This document shows positions 45,565 to 50,992 of a DNA stretch of 50,992 nucleotides, one piece after another. The stretch spans positions 1-50,992 of the forward strand of contig PKDJ01000144.1 in the NCBI GenBank assembly GCA_002862545.1. The letters run 5' to 3'. The DNA is from Pseudomonadota bacterium. GTDB taxonomy: Bacteria; Myxococcota_A; UBA796; GCA-2862545. The position numbers and the translations under genes are program-made. The first letter of the stretch is position 1, and each line of letters opens with the position of its first letter. A model generated the notes under the pieces. That model had not been told where the DNA came from. It saw nothing but the letters and a program-made list of their open reading frames with translations, and searched no databases.

Positions 45565-46965
45565 CTAGTTTCCGTTGAGCCAGGCGAACAAAAGGACCAT
45601 GAGCGTTCCCATGGGCACAGTGACAGCCACGAAGATGCCAAGCGCGACAATTACGTTCACGATCAGGCTCTGGCTCGAGCCGGGTGCCTGCTCGCGACGC
45701 TCGAGCGTGTCGGGTGACGGTGCGGCCGTCGCGGGGAGCGTGCCGGAGGCGTAGACGCTGCTCAGCGAGGTCAGGCCCGCGTCGGGGGTGGGGATCGAGC
45801 CGCCCGAGCTCACCAGAGCCGATTCGGCGATCGCGAGCAGCTCGGGTGACATCTGGCTCGCCACATGGGGAGGCAGCGAGGGGGGCCCACCCGGAGGCAG
45901 CGAGGGCGGCCCACCCGGAGGCAGCGAGGGAGGTCCACCAGGAATCACTCCGGGCGCCACCGAGATGGTCTCCCCGATGGCGTCTTCAGGCAGGGTCTGT
46001 CCCGAGAGCGTACCCGGGATCGTGTCGCCCTCCTCGGCGAGGGTCCGAGATCGGGCCCACCGCTTGAGGGTCGGGCCCATGAGGCTGTCTTCGAGCGCCT
46101 CGGCTCGGCTGCTCACGGCTGCGGCGTCTGGACGCTCAGTCGGGCTCCAGGCCAGCATCGCGGTCAGCAGGCCACGGACGGCGTCGTGCTCCTCGCCGGC
46201 GAGGACCGCACGAAGGGCCTCGAGCTGCTCCGTGATGAGGACCTGGTAGCGCTCCGGGCGCGTCATGATCATGTACTGCTCGGAGAGCGGCAGGCCCGCG
46301 AGGAGGCGCTCGCCCGTGAGGAGGCGGAACATCGTGACGCCGAGGGCGTACACGTCAGCGGGCGCCCCGCTCTCTCCCTCGACATAGCTCTCGGGAGCCG
46401 AGTAGCCGGGCGTGAAGGGTACCTCTCCCGCCCCCGTGACGGCCTCTCGGTAGATCTGCGCGGTGCGGGCGATGCCGAAGTCGAGCAGCTTCACCTCGCC
46501 GTGCTGGCTGATGCGAATGTTCTGCGGCTTGATGTCTCGGTGAATGAGCTGGAGTGGCGCCCCCGTCTCGGGTGATGTGGTGGTCCACGCGCAGTCGAGC
46601 GCCTCGGCCACGCCCGCCACCACGCCCATCACCGCTCTCGGAGGGAGCAGGCGATCGGTCTCGGTGTAGGAGGCCAGGTCGACGCCGCTCACGTACTCGG
46701 TGACGAGGGCCAGCCGTCCTGCGATGCGGGTCAGCTCGAGCACACCGATGATGGATGGATGGTCCAGGGCGGCGAGCATGCGCCCCTCGTCCTGCATGCG
46801 CTTGACGGCGTTGAGGTCCTCTTCCTCGGTGTCGCCACGGAGGACCTTGACCGCCACCTTCCGCACGAGCCCGCCGGGCCTGCGCTGATAGGCCAGGTAG
46901 ACCTCGCCAAATCCGCCTCTTCCGAGGCAGCGATCGAAGGTGAAGCGGTGGGGCTCGCGCGCCAT
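45565..46965 (-). CDS. Ser/Thr protein kinase with C-terminal TM helix
   Basis: 466 residues from the ATG at 46965; upstream in-frame codons are arginine-rich and belong to another frame. Kinase domain about 8-290: GRGGFGEVY, Lys40 in VAVKVL, HRDIKPQN (Asp144), DFG 162-164, GYSAPESY. All catalytic residues are present. A juxtamembrane region of Gly/Pro/Ser holds three GGPPSLPP copies (343-366), and a TM helix lies at about 434-462, leaving almost nothing outside. It is therefore a cytoplasmic kinase tethered by its tail. Last of a tight set with the small protein and two PH-domain proteins upstream. Confidence 0.92.
   Translation of the reverse strand: MAREPHRFTFDRCLGRGGFGEVYLAYQRRPGGLVRKVAVKVLRGDTEEEDLNAVKRMQDEGRMLAALDHPSIIGVLELTRIAGRLALVTEYVSGVDLASYTETDRLLPPRAVMGVVAGVAEALDCAWTTTSPETGAPLQLIHRDIKPQNIRISQHGEVKLLDFGIARTAQIYREAVTGAGEVPFTPGYSAPESYVEGESGAPADVYALGVTMFRLLTGERLLAGLPLSEQYMIMTRPERYQVLITEQLEALRAVLAGEEHDAVRGLLTAMLAWSPTERPDAAAVSSRAEALEDSLMGPTLKRWARSRTLAEEGDTIPGTLSGQTLPEDAIGETISVAPGVIPGGPPSLPPGGPPSLPPGGPPSLPPHVASQMSPELLAIAESALVSSGGSIPTPDAGLTSLSSVYASGTLPATAAPSPDTLERREQAPGSSQSLIVNVIVALGIFVAVTVPMGTLMVLLFAWLNGN
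45869..45940 (-). repeat. 24-bp tandem repeat encoding GGPPSLPP
   Basis: Three adjacent 24-bp units (45869-45892, 45893-45916, 45917-45940) in the kinase gene differ at one to four bases. They code for GGPPSLPP three times in the flexible segment between kinase domain and TM helix, and could serve as a length-variable tether or a Pro-rich docking site. Confidence 0.9.
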
Positions 46966-46979
46966 GACGGCGGAGTGTA

Positions 46980-47294
46980 TCAGCCGACCTGCAGAAGAAC
47001 CTCGCGCACCTTGTCGTCTGGCGCGGGCAGCAAGATGCGAACTGCAGTACCCCGACGCGTCGACGTGGCGCGAACCTGCGCGCCAGAGACTCCGTAGCGC
47101 GCGAGCACACCCCGACAGGCGTGCTCGAGGCGACGGGCGACCCCCTCGCTCGGAGGGTCCCCGCGCAGGGCGTCGAGGCACGCGACCTCGAGATCCTCCT
47201 GCAGCTCAGGGTCACTGGGGTCGAGCTCGGGTGGGGGCTCGCGCTTTGTCCGCTCGGGTCGCTTGCCGAGCTTCATGCGGGGGCCGCTGGGCAT
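46980..47294 (-). CDS. Small basic protein of unknown function
   Basis: 104 residues from the ATG at 47294, which has GGAGGA six bases upstream; an ATG at 47276 would overlap the previous stop as ATGA but has no such site. Basic N-terminus (KLGKRPERTKREPP), an acidic helix (about 30-62), and a short C-terminal alpha/beta unit (VRATSTRRGTAVRILLPAPDDKVREVLLQVG). No signal, no TM. It overlaps the PH-domain gene by 22 bases and lies 14 bases before the kinase gene, so it sits inside the operon. Not recognised. Confidence 0.7.
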   Translation of the reverse strand: MPSGPRMKLGKRPERTKREPPPELDPSDPELQEDLEVACLDALRGDPPSEGVARRLEHACRGVLARYGVSGAQVRATSTRRGTAVRILLPAPDDKVREVLLQVG

Positions 47295-48898
47295 GGCTCT
47301 TCCTCCTCGTCGTCGAGCTGGGGTCGCAGGAGGAGCTCCTCCTGGAGGGTGCGGGCTTGATCCCAGGCCAGCAGGGGCAGGCTCACCGCGTCACCTGCCA
47401 CTCGGAGGACCAGCCGCGCCAGGCCCCAGCGTCGGAGGATCGGGCCGGCACGGACCTCGGACGACTGGAGCTTCGCGCGGGGCAGGACGCGGGTCTGGCG
47501 GTTGAGGTAGCCCGTGCGCGCCACCACGACCGCGGGGGTGACGATCCAGCCCTGGTGACGGTGGTCCAGCCAGGCCAGACCCCAGTTGATGGGCACGAGC
47601 ACCATGGCGACGAGGCCCCACGGCCAGAACCACCACACGAGGGCTCCTGCGATCAGCAGTCCGCGCCAGGTGGCGCCGAGCAGCTGCCTGCGGAGCGCCT
47701 TCGGGTGCGGAGGCCGGAGAGTGGCCTCGTCGAGATCGAGGTCGAGTGCGGGCAGCGAGGCGCGCACCACACTCTGGATGTCGGTGCTCGGGACTCCGGG
47801 GACCATGGCCTCGGCGTTGGCGGTGCCGTCCCCGCCCTCACGTGCCGCGGCGGTCTCCAAGGTCACGGTGCCGATGCCGACGAGCCGACGCAGCCAGGGC
47901 TGCGCGACGGTGACGACCTGTACCTTGCGCAGGGGCAGCTCCACCCTCCGCCGCGTGAACAGCCCCTCCGTCGCTACCAGGACGTCGTCGCGGGCGATCA
48001 GCCGGAAGCCGTAGTGACGCAGGACGGCGGTCACCGTGCCGGTCAGCCAGGTGCCGGTGACGAGTGCGAGGAGCAGTGCGAGAGTGCCGAGCCAGCCCAG
48101 TCCACCTCCGACCTGCTCTACCTGGGAGGGGTCGGAGAACTGCACCAGCTCGAGTGCCAGGCCGAGGAGCACGACGACAGCACCGAGTCGGGAGGCGGTC
48201 AGGCCGTAGCGAATCAGATCTCCGACGCTGTTCTCGGCGATGGCGGGTGCGTCGGTGTCGGCGGCCTCGGAGAGGCGTGAGCGCACGCGGCGGCCGGCCT
48301 CCAGGGCACGGACGAGCCGCTCGGCCTCCGCCTCCGACAGCGCGCTGAGCAGCCCCTCGACCTCGGTCCCCGAGGCCGTCTCGATGCGGATCTCCACGAG
48401 TCCCGAGATCCGATGGAAGAGGTTGCGCACCAGCTCGGTGTTCTGGACGCGGTCGGGGGCGATCACGCGCGTCTGCCGGTTGAGGAGGCCCGTGCGAATC
48501 TCGAGTCGGCCCTCGGCCATTCGGTAGCGCAGCGTCAGGTAGTGGACGATCGTCCGCCCGATGGTGGCGCCGAGGAAGAGCGACAGCAGGATCAGGTCGG
48601 CAAAACCCTCCGCGCTGCCCCCGCGGCCGTACAGGACGGCTGCGATCAAGATCCAGCTGCTGCGGAGGAAGCGCCAGGTCGTGGGCAGCAGGTTGACGAG
48701 CACCGACAGGGGGTGGAGCCCTCGCCACGCCGTCTCGGCCGGCGTATCGGGCGAATCGTCGAGGGCTGACTCCTGGAGCGAGTCGTCATCCCAGGTGCCC
48801 TGATCGGTGGTGCTCTCGGTGCGGGGGTGAGTGTCGACGACCTCGGTGTCGTCGTCATCTTCGGGCCAGTCCTCGGGACTCTGTGGGTCAGACCCCAT
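47273..48898 (-). CDS. YdbT-like membrane protein with multiple PH (bPH2) domains
   Basis: 541 residues. An acidic, disordered N-terminus (1-60) is followed by pairs of TM helices at about 63-115, 235-285 and 390-430. After each pair comes a bacterial PH domain with the YRMAEGRLEIRTGLLNRQTRVIAPDRVQN-type start; the equivalents are FRLIARDDVLVATEGLFTRRRVELPL and WIVTPAVVVARTGYLNRQTRVLPRAKLQ. This is the YdbT layout, three repeats. YdbS/YdbT pairs are known in Bacillus as membrane stress-resistance proteins. It overlaps the YdbS-like gene by 11 bases. Confidence 0.88.
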   Translation of the reverse strand: MGSDPQSPEDWPEDDDDTEVVDTHPRTESTTDQGTWDDDSLQESALDDSPDTPAETAWRGLHPLSVLVNLLPTTWRFLRSSWILIAAVLYGRGGSAEGFADLILLSLFLGATIGRTIVHYLTLRYRMAEGRLEIRTGLLNRQTRVIAPDRVQNTELVRNLFHRISGLVEIRIETASGTEVEGLLSALSEAEAERLVRALEAGRRVRSRLSEAADTDAPAIAENSVGDLIRYGLTASRLGAVVVLLGLALELVQFSDPSQVEQVGGGLGWLGTLALLLALVTGTWLTGTVTAVLRHYGFRLIARDDVLVATEGLFTRRRVELPLRKVQVVTVAQPWLRRLVGIGTVTLETAAAREGGDGTANAEAMVPGVPSTDIQSVVRASLPALDLDLDEATLRPPHPKALRRQLLGATWRGLLIAGALVWWFWPWGLVAMVLVPINWGLAWLDHRHQGWIVTPAVVVARTGYLNRQTRVLPRAKLQSSEVRAGPILRRWGLARLVLRVAGDAVSLPLLAWDQARTLQEELLLRPQLDDEEEEPCPAAPA

Positions 48899-49367
48899 CG
48901 TCGCCCTCGACCTCGACGAGCTGGTCGCGCAGCGCCTCGGCGGTCGCCAGTGACAGGCCCGGGATCACGCCGTCCCCGCCCACGCCGCTTGCGGTGTGGA
49001 TCTGCAGGCGAGCCAGCCCCATCCACTGCTCGATCGGACCCTGTCGCGTGTCGACGTGCTGGATCCGCATCGTGGGGATCGCGGTGACCCGTCGGACGAT
49101 CACCCCGTGGGCGATCAGCAGCTCGTCGGTCCGGAGGGCGTAGCCCCACCGTGCATACGACAGGCTGGGCATCCACAGCGCCAGCAGGAACACGAAGAAG
49201 AACCAGCACCCCGCCGCGATGACGCCCGCGAGGAGGCTGGACGTCAAGAACGTGATGCTGGCCGCGAGCCCAATGCTCGCGGGCACCCAGAAGAGGAACA
49301 GACGCGTGAAGGCCTGCAGGTAGAACAGCAGGCGGGCGCGCGGGTCGAGAGGAATCAGTTCGTCCAC
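48888..49367 (-). CDS. YdbS-like PH (bPH2) domain membrane protein
   Basis: 159 residues. Two TM helices (about 18-45 and 46-70) precede one bPH2 domain: RWGYALRTDELLIAHGVIVRRVTAIPTMRIQHVDTRQGPIEQ and LARLQIHTAS. This matches YdbS, the partner of YdbT. GTG start without an obvious ribosome site. First gene of the set that continues through the YdbT-like gene, the small protein and the kinase. Confidence 0.85.
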   Translation of the reverse strand: MDELIPLDPRARLLFYLQAFTRLFLFWVPASIGLAASITFLTSSLLAGVIAAGCWFFFVFLLALWMPSLSYARWGYALRTDELLIAHGVIVRRVTAIPTMRIQHVDTRQGPIEQWMGLARLQIHTASGVGGDGVIPGLSLATAEALRDQLVEVEGDDGV

Positions 49368-49421
49368 CCGTCAGATGTAGTCGCGTCGGTGGCCGATGCA
49401 CAGGGGGGAGTGTCTCAGCAG

Positions 49422-50360
49422 CTACCGATCGGCCGTGATTCGCAGCATCAGCCGATCTTCGGACCGCTGTCCCATCCAGGCGCGCGTCCAGACCAGGGGC
49501 AGGCGGAGCGTGCGCAGTGGATGTGCGGTGAGCCCGACGGAGAGCTGCTCGATCCGTGCGCGCCCCTCGCCCGTGGCGTGGACGGTCTCGAAGCGCGTGC
49601 CGAGCTCGAGGGCGCCGAGGTGACCGGATTCCGGATCCCAGGGCCGGCGAGGCTGGACGCGCGCATCGACGGGTCGCTTCTCGCCGGTGAGCATCACAGC
49701 GAGGCCGGCGGAGGCCGAGCGCACATGCAGGGGTCTCTTTCCCTTTCCTGCTCGGAGGCTCGCGGCCTCGGTGTCCAGGCGAATCGGTGCGGGATTCCAG
49801 TGGAGGTCGGCGGAGGTCCTGCTCAGGAAGGCCCGTCGTGGGTCGAGCTCGAGCCATCGGAACCGATCGGCGACGACCACCCTCGAGGCGAAGCGGTCGT
49901 GCTGGCCCTGCGCGCCACCGGCGCCGACGTGGAGCGGGCCGGCATGCACCTCTCCACGGGCCAGAAGATCCCAGGCAACGCCACGCAGGTTGTCCGGGTG
50001 GCCCGCTGCTGCGGTGATCGCCACGGGACCATGGGTCCAGCGGGCGCTACCTCCGACCATGCGATCGGCATCGACCGCCGCGCTGGCGAGCGTCCGCTGG
50101 CTCAAGGGCGTGGAGCGGACATCCTCGAGGTAGCTTTCGAGAAAGGGGGACTTCTGGCGTCCGAGGCGCACTCGGAGAGGCCCGAGCCGACCGCGGGTGG
50201 GGAGATCGGTGAGGAGGGGGACATCGCCGGTCTCCCGCAGGCGCTCCGGGTCGAGAGGCTCCTCCTCGGGAGGACGCTGGGCGCGTCGTGCTGCCGGACC
50301 GTCGGCATCCGCCATCGGGCCTGGGCCCATCGCCAGCGCTGCGGTCATCAGCCACCACAT
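49422..50360 (-). CDS. Porin-like outer-membrane protein (phosphate-selective porin O/P type)
   Basis: 312 residues. MWWLMTAALAMG is a signal peptide with an ALA cleavage site, followed by a Pro/Glu-rich segment (about 20-50) and a region of alternating hydrophobic and polar strands. GRLGPLRVRLGRQKSPFLESY and the later SGHLGALELGTRFE and LRLPLVWTRAWMGQRSEDRLMLRI are like the start and end of OprP/OprO barrels. It is shorter than usual porins (about 400), so the barrel may be smaller. Alternative: another outer-membrane beta-barrel. Confidence 0.6.
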   Translation of the reverse strand: MWWLMTAALAMGPGPMADADGPAARRAQRPPEEEPLDPERLRETGDVPLLTDLPTRGRLGPLRVRLGRQKSPFLESYLEDVRSTPLSQRTLASAAVDADRMVGGSARWTHGPVAITAAAGHPDNLRGVAWDLLARGEVHAGPLHVGAGGAQGQHDRFASRVVVADRFRWLELDPRRAFLSRTSADLHWNPAPIRLDTEAASLRAGKGKRPLHVRSASAGLAVMLTGEKRPVDARVQPRRPWDPESGHLGALELGTRFETVHATGEGRARIEQLSVGLTAHPLRTLRLPLVWTRAWMGQRSEDRLMLRITADR

Positions 50361-50458
50361 GGCTCGCGGCCTCCTTCCTCAACTCTAGCTGTCGCTTCGG
50401 CATGTCGTGGGTCGAATCGGGCAGTATGTGAGAGGCTCTGCATGACGTGGGGGTTGCC

Positions 50459-50992
50459 GTGCGCTCTGGTCTCTTCGTGCTCGTGATGCTGTCGATGGGC
50501 TGTGAGTCGGTCAGTGATCCGGCGGACGACAAGCCGCCGGAGGAGATCTGCGACAACCTCGAGGATGACGACCTCGACGACCTCGCGGACTGCGCCGACC
50601 CCGACTGTGCAGCGCTCTGCGGGGAGGTCTGCACCAACGGCACCGACGACGACCTCGACGGCCTGATCGACTGCCTCGACGACGACTGCGACGGGCTCTG
50701 CCCGGAGAACTGCGGCGACGGCAGGGACAACGACGGCGACGGCGCCATCGACTGCGACGACCGGGACTGCTTCGGCAGCTGCCCCGAGGTCTGCGGTGAT
50801 GGCTTCGACAACGACGGCGACGGCAAGGTCGACTGCCTCGACGAGGAGTGTGTCGACCCGTCCTGTGACGAGATCTGCACCGACGGCCGTGACAACGACG
50901 CCGATGCCCTGATCGACTGCGACGACGACGACTGCAACGACCCGTCCTGCATCGAGAACTGCACCGACGGTCGCGACAACGACGCCGATGGC
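50459..50992 (+). CDS. Asp/Cys-repeat (MopE-like) lipoprotein, 3' end outside window
   Basis: Open from the GTG at 50459 to the right edge (178 codons, no stop). [17 protein letters not shown] is a lipoprotein signal (lipobox SMGC). The rest is six units of 27-28 residues with the pattern ExCxDGxDNDxDGxxDCxDxDC, four Cys-spaced Asp clusters per unit. Such repeats are common in Myxococcota surface proteins and probably bind calcium or other metals. An in-frame GTG at 50447 is an alternative start. The same unit type occurs in the TSP3 protein at the left edge. Confidence 0.85.
   Translation, partial: MRSGLFVLVMLSMGCESVSDPADDKPPEEICDNLEDDDLDDLADCADPDCAALCGEVCTNGTDDDLDGLIDCLDDDCDGLCPENCGDGRDNDGDGAIDCDDRDCFGSCPEVCGDGFDNDGDGKVDCLDEECVDPSCDEICTDGRDNDADALIDCDDDDCNDPSCIENCTDGRDNDADG
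50525..50992 (+). repeat. Tandem 81-84-bp repeats encoding Asp/Cys units
   Basis: Six adjacent units, each encoding ExCxDG..DNDxDG..DCxDxDC, run to the right edge of the window. Later units are more alike than the first, and the array probably continues. Confidence 0.85.

Noticed and set aside
46966-47181. 72-residue extension of the kinase at 45565-46965
   Set aside because: Arg-rich, antisense-like text overlapping the small protein gene; the kinase domain begins right after the ATG at 46965.

Overview
The window is about 51 kb of GC-rich DNA, densely packed with genes on both strands. The gene content points to a Gram-negative, developmentally complex bacterium of the Myxococcota (deltaproteobacterial) type. 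Evidence is the many lipoproteins with Asp-rich calcium-binding repeats (thrombospondin type 3 and MopE-like CxDGxDNDxDG repeats), two membrane-anchored Ser/Thr protein kinases, an FHA/winged-helix regulator, CotH and lamin-tail lipoproteins, and an ALDH4-type P5C dehydrogenase. The phylum is an inference; no rRNA or ribosomal-protein gene is present to prove it. No tRNA, rRNA, CRISPR array, insertion sequence or prophage was recognised.

Layout. 1-2.7 kb: the 5' part of a giant secreted TSP3-repeat protein (minus), running off the left edge. 2.9-8.4 kb: a divergent HemF-like protein, a small lipoprotein, and a tightly overlapping plus-strand run (nucleotidyltransferase, alpha/beta hydrolase, D-2-hydroxyacid dehydrogenase, EamA transporter). 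8.4-12.3 kb: FHA/winged-helix gene followed with no gap by a WD40 Ser/Thr kinase (minus). 12.4-19.8 kb (plus): YiiX-like cysteine hydrolase, membrane sulfatase-like protein, sulfotransferase, then two overlapping lamin-tail lipoproteins, the first with a CotH kinase domain. 19.8-22.9 kb (minus): a fibrinogen-like/TSP3 lipoprotein and pruA. 23-27.4 kb (plus): ASST-like lipoprotein, TM-anchored acidic protein, acyl-CoA carboxylase carboxyltransferase, BASS-family transporter. 27.4-32.3 kb (minus): CAT-like acetyltransferase, HAD hydrolase, coiled-coil protein, two tandem AraC regulators and a two-domain beta-sandwich protein. 32.7-38.6 kb: SDR, a D-serine dehydratase/D-threonine aldolase-family enzyme, two unknowns, a second ASST-like lipoprotein, and a prenyl-synthase-like protein. 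38.6-43.5 kb (minus): secreted amidohydrolase, YgiQ radical SAM protein, two envelope proteins. 43.5-49.4 kb (minus): GH1 beta-glucosidase lipoprotein, YtkA-like lipoprotein, and a four-gene set of two PH-domain membrane proteins, a small unknown and a Ser/Thr kinase. 49.4-51 kb: porin-like protein and the start of an Asp/Cys-repeat lipoprotein running off the right edge.

How the parts may work together. Much of the window encodes the cell surface: at least ten predicted lipoproteins, often with Thr/Pro/Ser linkers. Four separate genes belong to sulfuryl-transfer or sulfatase-like families (two ASST-like, one PAPS sulfotransferase, one sulfatase-like). Two kinase loci, each closely linked to a regulatory or membrane partner, are the most system-like arrangements. 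The rest is scattered central metabolism. Starts were chosen by Shine-Dalgarno position and signal peptide; GTG and TTG starts are common. No dramatic mobile defence system was seen; the best candidates for something undescribed are the PH-PH-small protein-kinase operon, the paired ASST lipoproteins, and the operator-rich leader of the tandem AraC genes.
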